Below, piece after piece: positions 7,314-16,230 of a stretch of 45,847 nt of DNA; the first letter of the stretch is position 1; each line of letters opens with the position of its first letter. The DNA comes from Oscillospiraceae bacterium. GTDB taxonomy: Bacteria > Bacillota > Clostridia > Oscillospirales > CAG-382. Below the pieces are notes generated by a model, which did no database searches, had not been told where the DNA came from, and saw only the letters and a program-made list of their open reading frames with translations. The translations under genes were made by a program, and so were the position numbers. Where the stretch lies: NCBI GenBank assembly GCA_015064945.1, contig SVRF01000011.1, positions 1-45,847 of the forward strand, written 5' to 3'.

Positions 7314-8702
7314 ATGACCAAAACTTTTAAATATATAATATCTTTTATACTTTGCGTTGCTTTGCTTGTTCCCATTGCGCCGCCCCAAAAGGCAAGCGCC
7401 TATGTTTATACAGACGGGTTTGTTACGGTTGGCGACGTTACCTTCCCTTTTGCAGAATATATGCCCGGTGATTATTTCTCTAAAAACGGCAGGGCGTGCA
7501 CCTGTCACGACAACGCTTCCATAAATTGCGTTGCATCGGGAGAATATTGTAACTGCCTGCGATTTGTAAACATAGACGGCACGGAGCTTGATCTGCTTGC
7601 CGTGCAATGTATAGGCTTTGCCAGATATACCTTTTACAGGCTTTTCGGATTCATCGATGCAGACCACAACAGCCATCTGTTTTACAACGCCGGCACAATA
7701 GAAGCAGGAAACGTTACCGAGCAAAGCGTTAAACAGCTTATTGCACACCTAAAGCCCGGTGCCCACATCCGCTATAAATTAGCCTATACACAACACTCGG
7801 TTATATTGCTAAGCCAAAACAGCGAGGGTTTTACCGTTTATCAAGCCAATGCGGGCGGCAACGGTATAGAAAGCAGTCCTTGTGTTGTTTCCACCAAAAC
7901 CTTTACCTGGCAACAGTTTGCGCAAACGGCTTACAGGGGCATTGTTTTTGCCCATATGCCCGTAAATTATCCCACCGATTTGGGATTTTCGGATAATCCT
8001 TACGGCGACGAAATACCTACCGGTACATATATCACCACCGATAATCTTAATTTGAGAAGCGGTGCAGGTACGGAATATGAGTCGCTTACGGTTATACCCA
8101 AGGATACCTATTTGCTGATTGACGAGATTTCTTCCAATTGGGGGCACGTTATTTACGAAGAGTTTGAAGGCTTTGTTTCTTTAGGCTTTGTCAGCTATGT
8201 GGAACTGCTTACCCCCAAAAAAGACAGCGGACTTACGGTTGAGAACGGTTACATATTCGGCATACCTACAGGCACAACACCCATGAGCCTTAACAATGCA
8301 TTTATGAACGATATCGTTAATTTCAGTTGCGGTGGCAGCGAGTACATCGGCACAGGTGTTTACATCGACGCCATTGTGGGAGACTACCCCATATCCCGTG
8401 GGGCGGTTGTTATTTACGGTGACATTAACGGCGATGGCTTGATATCAAGCGTAGATTGTGTAAAGCTTAAAGCCTCACTTAAGGGTGATGAGGCTTTGAC
8501 CGGCGCATTTGCCGTTGCGGCGGATATGGACGGAAACGGTCTTTACACCACGTCGGATTACAAACGTTTACAGCTGTTTTTGGCTTCTCCTCCCACAACG
8601 GATAACGATCCGGAGGAGAGTCAAGATGCTTCAGGAGAGGAGCAGGAAAGCTCAACCGAAACAGAGGAAAGCGAAGCACAAAATCTTTCTGAAAACCAAT
8701 AG
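7314..8702 (+). CDS. Secreted NlpC/CHAP-like cysteine amidase with SH3 and dockerin domains
   Basis: 462 residues. A signal peptide (1-29, ending KASA) is followed by a papain-like amidase domain (about 30-225) with nucleophile Cys99 in AVQCIGFARY and His161 in TQHSVIL, the order seen in CHAP and NlpC/P60 enzymes. A bacterial SH3 domain covers about 240-300 (TTDNLNLRSGAG, WGHV, GFVSL). Residues about 365-425 form a type I dockerin with two Ca-binding loops (GDINGDGLISSVD and ADMDGNGLYTTSD). The end is an acidic Ser/Glu-rich tail. The predicted role is peptidoglycan or peptide cleavage outside the cell, perhaps held on a scaffold through the dockerin. It stands alone between its own promoter and terminator. 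Confidence 0.82.
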   Translation: MTKTFKYIISFILCVALLVPIAPPQKASAYVYTDGFVTVGDVTFPFAEYMPGDYFSKNGRACTCHDNASINCVASGEYCNCLRFVNIDGTELDLLAVQCIGFARYTFYRLFGFIDADHNSHLFYNAGTIEAGNVTEQSVKQLIAHLKPGAHIRYKLAYTQHSVILLSQNSEGFTVYQANAGGNGIESSPCVVSTKTFTWQQFAQTAYRGIVFAHMPVNYPTDLGFSDNPYGDEIPTGTYITTDNLNLRSGAGTEYESLTVIPKDTYLLIDEISSNWGHVIYEEFEGFVSLGFVSYVELLTPKKDSGLTVENGYIFGIPTGTTPMSLNNAFMNDIVNFSCGGSEYIGTGVYIDAIVGDYPISRGAVVIYGDINGDGLISSVDCVKLKASLKGDEALTGAFAVAADMDGNGLYTTSDYKRLQLFLASPPTTDNDPEESQDASGEEQESSTETEESEAQNLSENQ

Positions 8703-8705
8703 ATC

Positions 8706-8735
8706 AAGGGGGATGCTTTTGCATCCTCTTTTTTT
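8706..8735 (+). terminator. Intrinsic terminator after the dockerin amidase
   Basis: GGATGC-TTTT-GCATCC (8711-8726), extended by wobble and A-T pairs, followed by a T-run. Confidence 0.85.
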
Positions 8736-8765
8736 ACAGAAAAGCTTATAAATTGCGCAAAAGCA

Positions 8766-8794
8766 TTGACTTAACGGCGTAAAAGTAGTATAAT
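8766..8794 (+). promoter_or_regulatory. Promoter of the + polysaccharide operon
   Basis: TTGACT (8766-8771), 17 bp, TATAAT (8789-8794). No other convincing promoter or terminator appears before 25129, so it probably drives the whole 16-kb operon. Confidence 0.88.
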
Positions 8795-8848
8795 AAAATA
8801 CGCATAATTATGCATAAACGCTATTACGAATTCAAGGGCGGTACATAT

Positions 8849-9526
8849 ATGATTTACCCATTTATAAAAAGGTTTTTTGATGTTTTATTTTCCGCAGTCC
8901 TTATTATAATACTTGCCCTTCCAATGCTTATAATCGGCTTGTGTATAATTGTCGAATCCCGTGGAGGTGCTCTTTTTAAGCAAGAGCGTTTGGGAAAGAA
9001 CGCAAAGGTGTTTAAGATATACAAATTTCGGTCTATGTGCGTAGGCGCCGAAAGCAAAGGAAGCGGTGTATATTCCGCAAGCGGCGATCCAAGGGTTACA
9101 AAAATCGGCAGGATTATCAGAGCTACAAGTCTTGACGAGCTACCTCAACTTTTCAACATATTTTTAGGACAGATGAGCTTTATCGGTCCGCGACCGGTGC
9201 TTACCTACCACCCTTGGCCTTTGGACGAATACACCAAGGAACAAAAAAAGCGTTTTAATGTACGGCCGGGCATAACGGGGCTTGCGCAAATTAACGGAAG
9301 AAAGAATACTCCTTGGGTGACACGTATAAGATATGATTTAAAATATGTTAATGAACAATCTTTGGTTACCGACATAAAAATAGCCTTTCAGACGGTTGCA
9401 AAGGTCTTTAAAAGCGAGAGCAACTTATCGGAAACAGATGAGAACGGCAAAGCGATACCCACCAATATAAATACTGAAAAAGAGGTATTAATAGCTGATG
9501 GCAATAAAATTGATGTACATAACTAA
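8849..9526 (+). CDS. Initiating sugar-phosphate transferase (polyprenyl-phosphate phosphoglycosyltransferase)
   Basis: 225 residues from ATG 8849 (AAGGGCGG upstream); an in-frame ATG at 8810 has no ribosome site. It belongs to the bacterial sugar transferase family (PglC/WbaP C-terminal type). One N-terminal membrane segment (about 8-32) is followed by the family signatures KQERLGKN, YKFRSM, DELPQLFNI and SFIGPRP, and a late RPGITGLAQINGR. The length fits the small monotopic PglC-type enzymes that move a sugar-1-phosphate from a UDP-sugar to undecaprenyl phosphate. As first gene of the operon it should make the lipid-linked first sugar at the inner membrane face. The exact sugar cannot be read from the sequence. 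Confidence 0.93.
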   Translation: MIYPFIKRFFDVLFSAVLIIILALPMLIIGLCIIVESRGGALFKQERLGKNAKVFKIYKFRSMCVGAESKGSGVYSASGDPRVTKIGRIIRATSLDELPQLFNIFLGQMSFIGPRPVLTYHPWPLDEYTKEQKKRFNVRPGITGLAQINGRKNTPWVTRIRYDLKYVNEQSLVTDIKIAFQTVAKVFKSESNLSETDENGKAIPTNINTEKEVLIADGNKIDVHN

Positions 9527-10316
9527 CAGCCCGTTGGTAGCAATAACGGCAGATAAGTGCGGAGTTGACCGTATCTTTTTGGATTTGGAAATAGTAGGCA
9601 AAGCCGAAAGACAAGCAAACAGGGATACGGTTATTTCCTGCCACGATATAGAGGACATCAATAAAATCAAACCTCTTTTAAAGAAAGCTGAACTTATTGT
9701 AAGAACCAATCCTATACACGAAGGCTCGGCTTTGGAGCTTGCCGCCGTTAGGGAAAGCGGTGCTGATATTGCTATGCTTCCCTATTTTTCCACCGCAAAA
9801 GAGGCAGAAACCTTTATATCCGCCATTGACGGTAAAAAGAAGACTTGTTTGCTGTTTGAGACGCCCGGCTCGGTGGAAAATGCAGAGGAAATTTTAAGTG
9901 TGGGCGGAATTGACGAGGTTTTTGTAGGGCTTAACGACTTGCACATCGGCTACAAAATGAAGTTTTTATTTGAGCTTCTTGCCAACGGCACCGTGGACAA
10001 GCTTTGTGCATTATTTGCTAAAAAAGGCATACCTTACGGCTTTGGCGGTATAGCCAGATTAAATCAAGGTACATTGTCGGCAAAACAGATATTGGGCGAG
10101 CATTACAGACTTGGGTCTGAATGCGTTATTCTCTCCAGAAGCTTTTGTAACACCAAACTTGTTACTGATACTAAGGAATTTGAAAGTGTTTTTGAAAGCG
10201 GAGTAAAAGAGATAAGAGACTATGAAGCCTTTTTGTCCACCGCCGACCAAACATTTTTTGAAAACAACAGAGCACAACTGAAGAAGCGTGTTGAAGAAAT
10301 AGCAAGCGCCCAATAA
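9498..10316 (+). CDS. HpcH/HpaI-type aldolase/citrate-lyase family protein
   Basis: A 272-residue TIM-barrel protein. Metal-site segments are visible: LLFETPGSVEN (Glu) and FVGLNDLHIGY (Asp), with the barrel elements IFLDLE and RTNP earlier. Family members cleave or join pyruvate or acetyl groups with an aldehyde or keto acid in a Mg-dependent reaction. The gene overlaps the initiating transferase by 29 bp and is followed closely by a glycosyltransferase, so it is translated with the operon. An aldolase at this place is unusual. It may supply a deoxy-keto acid building block or a pyruvyl-type substituent. AGAGG at 9481-9485 supports the ATG at 9498. Family is sure; substrate is not. Confidence 0.82.
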   Translation: MAIKLMYITNSPLVAITADKCGVDRIFLDLEIVGKAERQANRDTVISCHDIEDINKIKPLLKKAELIVRTNPIHEGSALELAAVRESGADIAMLPYFSTAKEAETFISAIDGKKKTCLLFETPGSVENAEEILSVGGIDEVFVGLNDLHIGYKMKFLFELLANGTVDKLCALFAKKGIPYGFGGIARLNQGTLSAKQILGEHYRLGSECVILSRSFCNTKLVTDTKEFESVFESGVKEIRDYEAFLSTADQTFFENNRAQLKKRVEEIASAQ

Positions 10317-10327
10317 GAGGTGTAATT

Positions 10328-11434
10328 ATGGCAAAGAAGTTTTTGTTGATATCGCCGAAAAACCGTCCTACATACAACTTCAGAGGCGACCTTCTTAAAG
10401 CAATCGCCGAAAAAGGATATGAGGTAGTTGCAACGGGGCCCGACAAGGAAAATGTAGACAAAATAGAAGCTTTGGGCGTTAGGCATATCGTTGTACCCCT
10501 ATCCCGCAACGGTACAAGTATAAAAAGCGATATTCAATATTATAGAGCGCTTTTAAAGGTAATTAAGGAAGAAAAGCCCGATATTACCTTAGGGTACACG
10601 GTAAAGCCATCCATATACGGGGCATTGGCGGCAAGGAAAGCAGGAGTTAAGGGCGTTTATTCCATGATAGCGGGGTTAGGTTACACCTTCACATCCAAGA
10701 CTTTCAAGGCAAAGTTGCTGCACAAAATTGTACGTTTTTTATATAAGCGTGGGCTTAAAAAGACAGACGGAGTATTTTTCCAGAACCCCGATGATATGGC
10801 GGAATTCGTTAGTACAAAGCTTGTGAAGGCAGAAAAATGCACAGTTGTCAACGGCAGCGGTGTCAATATGAGCCGCTATACCCCTACCCCTTACCCCGAA
10901 AAGCTTACGTTTTTTATGTTGGCAAGGGTTATGTACTGCAAAGGCGCTATGGAGTATCTACAGGCGGCAGAAGCAGTAAAAAAAGCACATCCCCAAGTGC
11001 GATTTATGCTTTTGGGTGCAGTTGAGAACATACAGGACTCTGTGCCCAAGGAAACCGTAGAAGATTATGTCAACCGCGGCGTTATAGAGTATTTCGGTGA
11101 AACCTTGGATGTACGCCCCTATTTTGACCAATGCTCTGTATACGTTTTGCCATCCTACAGGGAGGGGACTCCACGCACTGTGCTTGAAGCTATGAGTATG
11201 GCACGTCCTGTTATAACAAGCGATGCGCCCGGTTGCCGCCAAACGGTTGAAGACGGCGTTAACGGCTATTTAGTACCCGTAAAAGACCCTAAAGCTTTGG
11301 AAGAAGCTATGCTTAAATTTGTTAAAGACCCGTCCTTGGTTGAAAAGATGGGCAAGGAAAGCCTAAGGCTTTGCAGTGAAAAATTCGAAGTCGGCAAGGT
11401 CAACGGCAAAATGCTTAAGGTAATGAAAATATAA
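10328..11434 (+). CDS. Glycosyltransferase family 4 (PglA-like)
   Basis: 368 residues with the GT-B fold of GT4 retaining transferases. The N-terminal half has the acceptor-side features (FRGDLLKAIAEKGYEV). The C-terminal half carries the nucleotide-sugar E-x7-E motif EGTPRTVLE (Glu279, Glu287) followed by GRPV-like ARPVITSDAPGCRQTV. It is closest in style to PglA/WcaL-type enzymes that add the second sugar to an undecaprenyl-diphosphate monosaccharide, which fits its place just behind the initiating transferase. ATG 10328 follows AAGAGGTG and lies 11 bp after the aldolase gene. Confidence 0.9.
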   Translation: MAKKFLLISPKNRPTYNFRGDLLKAIAEKGYEVVATGPDKENVDKIEALGVRHIVVPLSRNGTSIKSDIQYYRALLKVIKEEKPDITLGYTVKPSIYGALAARKAGVKGVYSMIAGLGYTFTSKTFKAKLLHKIVRFLYKRGLKKTDGVFFQNPDDMAEFVSTKLVKAEKCTVVNGSGVNMSRYTPTPYPEKLTFFMLARVMYCKGAMEYLQAAEAVKKAHPQVRFMLLGAVENIQDSVPKETVEDYVNRGVIEYFGETLDVRPYFDQCSVYVLPSYREGTPRTVLEAMSMARPVITSDAPGCRQTVEDGVNGYLVPVKDPKALEEAMLKFVKDPSLVEKMGKESLRLCSEKFEVGKVNGKMLKVMKI

Positions 11435-11450
11435 TACCGAGAGGTCAAGT

Positions 11451-12758
11451 ATGAAACTGTATGAAAATTTATTGCGAGGAATAGATAAACTGTCTCTTAT
11501 AGGTTTAGGCTATGTGGGTATGCCCATAGCTGTTGCTTTTGCAAAAAGCTTAAAAGTTATAGGCTTTGACGTAAATGCCGAAAAAATTGCAAAATACAAG
11601 GCAGGTGTCGACCCAACCCGCGAGGTCGGTGACGAAGCGATTAAAAATTGCGGTGTAGACTTTACCTGCGATGAAAAGCGACTTAAAGAAGCGAAGTTTC
11701 ATATTGTAGCCGTGCCCACTCCCATAAACAGCGATAAAACTCCGGATCTAAACCCTGTTGTAAGCGCAACAAAGATTTTGGGGCGCAACCTTACGAAAGG
11801 CTCTGTTGTAGTTTATGAGTCTACCGTATATCCCGGTGTCACCGAAGACGTGTGCGTGCCCGTTTTGGAAGCGGAAAGCGGACTTAAATGGGGAGAAGAT
11901 TTTTTTGTTGGCTATTCTCCCGAAAGGATCAATCCCGGTGATAAGGAGCACAGACTTGATACCATAATAAAAATTGTTTCCGCCGATACACCTGACACAC
12001 TTGACGTTGTTGCGGCCGTGTACGCTTTGGTGGCAAAAGCAGGCGTCTACAGAGCGGAAAGCATAAAGGTGGCAGAAGCCGCAAAGGTTATAGAAAACAG
12101 CCAGCGCGATATAAACATTGCCTTTATGAACGAGCTTTCTATGATCTTTGACCGCTTAGGTATAGATACTAAGGCGGTTCTTGCTGCAGCGGGAACCAAA
12201 TGGAATTTTCTTAATTTTAAGCCCGGTCTTGTTGGTGGACACTGCATAGGCGTTGACCCCTATTATCTCACGTACAAAGCAGAGCAGATCGGTTATCACA
12301 GCCGCATCATCCTTGCAGGCAGACAGATAAACGACGGGATGGGGAACTATATTGCAGGGACACTTATAAAAAAGCTCATTGCCGCAGATGTGCCCGTAAA
12401 GCACGCAAGGGTGGCGTTGCTTGGCTTTACCTTTAAGGAGAATTGTCCCGACACAAGGAACACCCGAGTTATAGATATAATTAATGAGCTTGAAGAGTAC
12501 GGCATTGAGCCCTTGATATACGACCCCGTTGCGGATAAAGATGAAGCCGTACGAGAATATGGCATAAGCTTTTGCGGCGAAGAAGAACTTAAGGAACTGG
12601 ATGCGGTTGTAATAGCGGTTGCCCATAAAGAATTTGATAACTTCACTCCCGAAACGATACTTCAGATGTACAGAAGCGGCAAAGTGCTGTTTGACATTAA
12701 GGGCGTGCTTAACAAAACAAAATGCGAAGATGCAGGACTTTTGTATTGGAGGCTTTAA
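11451..12758 (+). CDS. tviB: UDP-N-acetylglucosamine 6-dehydrogenase (TviB/WbpO type)
   Basis: 435 residues. It should oxidise UDP-GlcNAc to UDP-GlcNAcA with two NAD. The Rossmann motif IGLGYVGMP is at 17-25, and the central domain has VVYESTVYPG and YSPERINPGDKEHR. The catalytic cysteine is Cys265 in GGHCIGVDPYYLTYKAEQ, preceded by KWNFLNFKPGL. The whole pattern, including GFTFKENCPDTRNTRVIDI, follows the Vi-antigen TviB sequence very closely and differs from UDP-glucose dehydrogenases. The next gene is the matching epimerase. GAGAGG lies before ATG 11451. The TviB/WbpO subgroup call is strong; the symbol is by resemblance. Confidence 0.92.
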   Translation: MKLYENLLRGIDKLSLIGLGYVGMPIAVAFAKSLKVIGFDVNAEKIAKYKAGVDPTREVGDEAIKNCGVDFTCDEKRLKEAKFHIVAVPTPINSDKTPDLNPVVSATKILGRNLTKGSVVVYESTVYPGVTEDVCVPVLEAESGLKWGEDFFVGYSPERINPGDKEHRLDTIIKIVSADTPDTLDVVAAVYALVAKAGVYRAESIKVAEAAKVIENSQRDINIAFMNELSMIFDRLGIDTKAVLAAAGTKWNFLNFKPGLVGGHCIGVDPYYLTYKAEQIGYHSRIILAGRQINDGMGNYIAGTLIKKLIAADVPVKHARVALLGFTFKENCPDTRNTRVIDIINELEEYGIEPLIYDPVADKDEAVREYGISFCGEEELKELDAVVIAVAHKEFDNFTPETILQMYRSGKVLFDIKGVLNKTKCEDAGLLYWRL

Positions 12759-12761
12759 GCT

Positions 12762-13721
12762 TTGAATTTTGATAAAAACACCTTGTTCTTGGTAACCGGC
12801 GGCGCAGGCTTTATTGGCAGTAATCTTTGCGAATCCATACTTGATATGGGGTGCCGTGTGCGTTGCCTTGATAATCTTTCCACGGGAAAACAAGAGAATG
12901 TTGATATGTTCGCAGGTAATGCAGACTATGAGTTTGTGCTTGGTGATATCAGGGATTATGACACCTGCGTTAAGGTATGTACCGGCGTGGATTATGTTTT
13001 GCATCAGGCTGCTTGGGGCAGTGTGCCAAGAAGTATCGCTATGCCATTGCTTTATGAAGAGATAAATATCAAAGGCACTCTTAATATGCTGGAAGCGGCA
13101 AGGCAAACAGGCGTTAAGACCTTTGTTTATGCATCCAGCTCCAGCGTTTACGGTGACTCACCTATCTTGCCCAAAACAGAAGGTAACGAAGGAAATTTGC
13201 TTTCACCTTATGCTCTTACTAAGCGTGTGGACGAGGAATACGCAAAGCTTTACACCAAGCTTTACGGACTTAAAACCGTAGGGCTTAGGTATTTCAATGT
13301 TTTTGGCAGACGGCAGGATCCTAACGGGGCCTATGCAGCGGTAATACCGAAATTCATTAAACAGCTGTTGTCGGGTGAAGCTCCCACGATCAACGGCGAC
13401 GGAAAACAGTCCCGTGATTTTACCTACATAGCTAACGTAGTGCAGGCAAACCTTAAAGCCGCCGCCGCAAGCGACGAGGCAAGTGGCGAAGCATTTAATA
13501 TAGCCTACGGAGGCAGAGAGTACCTTATTGACGTTTACAACAGCCTGACCGATGCTTTGGGCGTGGATATAGAGCCCCTATACGGCCCCGACCGTGCAGG
13601 GGATATAAAACACTCCAACGCAGACATAAGCAAGGCCCGAAGGCTTTTGGGTTACGACCCAGAGTACGATTTTGATAAAGGTCTTAAAGAAGCAATTAAG
13701 TGGTATAAGGAGAATTTGTAA
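12762..13721 (+). CDS. tviC: UDP-N-acetylhexosamine (uronic acid) 4-epimerase, TviC/WbpP type
   Basis: A 319-residue SDR-type epimerase. TGGAGFIGS near residue 11 binds NAD; the catalytic pair is Tyr150/Lys154 in SPYALTKR, with ASSSSVYGD upstream. LHQAAWGSVPRS and LRYFNVFGRRQDPNGAYAAVIP match the TviC/WbpP subgroup, which handles N-acetylated UDP-sugars. Downstream of the TviB-like enzyme it should convert UDP-GlcNAcA to UDP-GalNAcA. The start is TTG at 12762, supported by GGAGG 9 bases upstream and by the position of the Rossmann motif. The stop overlaps the next ATG (TAATG). Confidence 0.9.
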   Translation: MNFDKNTLFLVTGGAGFIGSNLCESILDMGCRVRCLDNLSTGKQENVDMFAGNADYEFVLGDIRDYDTCVKVCTGVDYVLHQAAWGSVPRSIAMPLLYEEINIKGTLNMLEAARQTGVKTFVYASSSSVYGDSPILPKTEGNEGNLLSPYALTKRVDEEYAKLYTKLYGLKTVGLRYFNVFGRRQDPNGAYAAVIPKFIKQLLSGEAPTINGDGKQSRDFTYIANVVQANLKAAAASDEASGEAFNIAYGGREYLIDVYNSLTDALGVDIEPLYGPDRAGDIKHSNADISKARRLLGYDPEYDFDKGLKEAIKWYKENL

Positions 13722-15091
13722 TGGGAAGGCTTCAAGCCATCTACGATAAAATGCCTATATGTATACAAAACCTTATGACAAGTGTTTCGGGTTACCAAAA
13801 ATGCCGTCAAAGATACGGCAAAGCTTACTACGAAAGGCGTGAGTTTTTAAAAGGATTTGATAAACTGCCACTTAATGAGAAATTGGAATACCAAAGAAAA
13901 AAGCTGTGGGAATTTATACGTTTTGCAAAGGAAAACAGCCGATTTTATGAAAAGCTATACAAAGATATAGACCTTGAAGGGCTTAGCACCGTAGACGATT
14001 TAAAAAAGCTTCCGATAGTGGACAAAGAAATGTTGCGTGCCAATATTGAAGAAGTGTACACTGTGCAAAAAAAATATGCCGTTGAAAGTCATACGGGCGG
14101 CACTACAGGCAAGTCTCTTACCGTGCGTGGTGTGCGTGACGATATGATGTACCGAATGGCAACTCTTGACCACTTCAAGGCAAGGCTTGGCTTTGAAAAC
14201 AGAAAAATGAAGCGTGCTACCTTTAACGGAAAGCATATCGTACCGCCCAAGCAAAAAAAGAAAATTTTCTGGCGTTATAACCGTTCGTGCAAACAAATGA
14301 TTTATTCCTCTTTCCATATTACGGAAGAAAACCTCGGCGCCTATGTGAAAAGTCTTAACAAGTTTAAGCCTATGGCTATTGACGGATTTTTCACCTCTAT
14401 GTGCGACGTAGCAAGCTATATAGAGCGCAACAATATAAAGCTTGATTTTAAGCCTGTGGCAATATTTCCTACCTCCGAAACCGTTACGGAAAGCGGCAGA
14501 GAGCTTCTTACACGGGTTTTTGGCTGTGAGGTGTATGACCAATATGCATCAAGCGAAGGAGCGCCTTTTATAACCGAATGCTGCTGTCACCACCTGCACA
14601 CAGAGCTTTCCACTGGCGTGTTTGAGCATTTTATAGACGGAAGCGATGAAGTGCTGGTTACTTCATTTGTTACCCGCGGCACTCCGCTTATCCGATATAA
14701 AATAGGCGACTGTGTTGCTTTTTCGGACAGCACAAAAACATGCGAATGCGGAAGGCACGACACTTACGTAACAAGTATACAGGGCAGAAGGCTTGATTAT
14801 TTATACACCGCGAGCGGTGCTAAAATAAACGCAGGCAATGTATCCAATATATTCAAAAATTTGCCTAATGTTATAATACGCTCTCAGGCACTACAAAAGC
14901 AGTTGGGCGAAATTACTATTTTGCTTGAGGTTGACAAAAAACTGTACAAGCCCGAATATGACGAGATAATACGCGATGAATTCAAGCATAAGTTCGGCAC
15001 TGATACCGAGATTATCTTAAAGCATGTAGACAGTATCTCCCGTGAAAAAAGCGGCAAATTTAAGTTTATCGTGAACAAGGTTGACAAATAG
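13721..15091 (+). CDS. CapK/phenylacetate-CoA-ligase-like adenylate-forming enzyme
   Basis: 456 residues of the ANL (adenylate-forming) superfamily, CapK/PaaK branch. The ATP loop is HTGGTTGKSL near residue 125; YDQYASSEGAP corresponds to the conserved aromatic-x-SSE motif; TRGTPLIRYKIGD and the Cys cluster CECGRHD are also typical of this branch. The C-terminal domain ends with SREKSGKFKFI, which holds the catalytic Lys region. Members activate a carboxylate as acyl-AMP; those in capsule loci are thought to modify the polysaccharide. With a UDP-GalNAcA pathway next door, activation of a uronic acid or of an added acyl or amino acid group is plausible. It is translationally coupled to the epimerase gene. 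Confidence 0.85.
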   Translation: MGRLQAIYDKMPICIQNLMTSVSGYQKCRQRYGKAYYERREFLKGFDKLPLNEKLEYQRKKLWEFIRFAKENSRFYEKLYKDIDLEGLSTVDDLKKLPIVDKEMLRANIEEVYTVQKKYAVESHTGGTTGKSLTVRGVRDDMMYRMATLDHFKARLGFENRKMKRATFNGKHIVPPKQKKKIFWRYNRSCKQMIYSSFHITEENLGAYVKSLNKFKPMAIDGFFTSMCDVASYIERNNIKLDFKPVAIFPTSETVTESGRELLTRVFGCEVYDQYASSEGAPFITECCCHHLHTELSTGVFEHFIDGSDEVLVTSFVTRGTPLIRYKIGDCVAFSDSTKTCECGRHDTYVTSIQGRRLDYLYTASGAKINAGNVSNIFKNLPNVIIRSQALQKQLGEITILLEVDKKLYKPEYDEIIRDEFKHKFGTDTEIILKHVDSISREKSGKFKFIVNKVDK

Positions 15092-15102
15092 ATAGGTATG
15101 TT

Positions 15103-16218
15103 ATGTTTAATAAAATTCTAAGAATTTATTTAAAAAGAGCAGAATTACATCCTTTGAAAACGCATAAAAAGAAAACTGCTTTTGCCGAAAATGTGGCCAT
15201 CTTACGCAAAAGGAAGCTATATAAAGAGATTAAATGGAGTACAGAACAAAAGGAAGAATTTAATTCTTTTTGCAAGTCCGTATATGGAAAAAGAATCTCT
15301 CCGCGTTGGCACAAACTATACCAAAGCATAAATGGTACATTTGATGTTTCCTATGTACCGGAAAAGATTTTTTCCACAATCATAGAGCTAAACGCAAATG
15401 ATTATTCTCGGTGCAAAGTGCTTCAGGATAAAAACTTGTTACCCTATCTTTTGAGCTCAAAAGCTAAAACTCCCGCCACCTTAGTATTTAACAGTTACGG
15501 CAAATACTACAACGAAAAAGGCGAGATTATTTCAAAAAAAGAGGCTATAGCTTTGATTTCTAATTGCGGTATGGCCGTATTAAAGCCATCTATCGACAGC
15601 AGCTCCGGAAAAAATATATTGTTTCTGGATTTGGAGGACGGCGTTGACAAAAACAGCGGGGCTTTTATTGAAGCTATTTTTAATAAATATGACAAGAATT
15701 TTATTTTGCAGAAAAAGCTAATCCAATGCAAAGAAAGTAATGATATTTATCCTGAAGCTATTAACACATTCAGAATAACTACCTATGTTTTGGATGATGG
15801 AATTTACACACTGCCGTGTGCGATGAGATTTGGTTCCGGAGGAAATCACTTGGACAACATACACGCGGGCGGTTTTTCCATTGCCATTTCTGATGACGGC
15901 GTATTAGGGCGCTACGCATATAAACTTGGCAGGTGTGACAGAAAAGACAAAATTCAGGTTCATCCGGACACCGGATTGGTATTTGATGGATATAGAATAC
16001 CTAATTTCAACAAAGTTTTACAGACCGCCAAAGATGCCCACTCTTGCTTTTCGGGTGTCGGATTTATTTCGTGGGATATCATACTAAATGCAGAATACGA
16101 GCCAGTGATAGTTGAAGCAAATATTTTAGGTCAAAGCAGTTGGATACCTCAAGTTCTACATGGAAAAGGTCTTTTTGGAAACAATTTAAAAAAGGTAATT
16201 GAACATTACTACAATTAG
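15103..16218 (+). CDS. Sugar-transfer-associated ATP-grasp protein
   Basis: 371 residues matching the ATP-grasp family that occurs in surface-polysaccharide loci (ATPgrasp_ST type). Features seen are AVLKPSIDSSSGKNI (ATP-binding strand-loop), YPEAINTFRITTYV, and GFISWDIILNAEYEPVIVEANILGQ, where the Asp/Glu/Asn near the end are the Mg ligands of ATP-grasp folds. ATP-grasp enzymes join a carboxylate to an amine or thiol through acyl phosphate. Following a CapK-like ligase and a uronic-acid pathway, it may amidate a sugar acid or attach an amino acid. It starts 11 bp after the CapK-like gene. From here on the operon is slightly more A+T rich. Confidence 0.82.
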   Translation: MFNKILRIYLKRAELHPLKTHKKKTAFAENVAILRKRKLYKEIKWSTEQKEEFNSFCKSVYGKRISPRWHKLYQSINGTFDVSYVPEKIFSTIIELNANDYSRCKVLQDKNLLPYLLSSKAKTPATLVFNSYGKYYNEKGEIISKKEAIALISNCGMAVLKPSIDSSSGKNILFLDLEDGVDKNSGAFIEAIFNKYDKNFILQKKLIQCKESNDIYPEAINTFRITTYVLDDGIYTLPCAMRFGSGGNHLDNIHAGGFSIAISDDGVLGRYAYKLGRCDRKDKIQVHPDTGLVFDGYRIPNFNKVLQTAKDAHSCFSGVGFISWDIILNAEYEPVIVEANILGQSSWIPQVLHGKGLFGNNLKKVIEHYYN

Positions 16219-16230
16219 GCAGGTGATACG

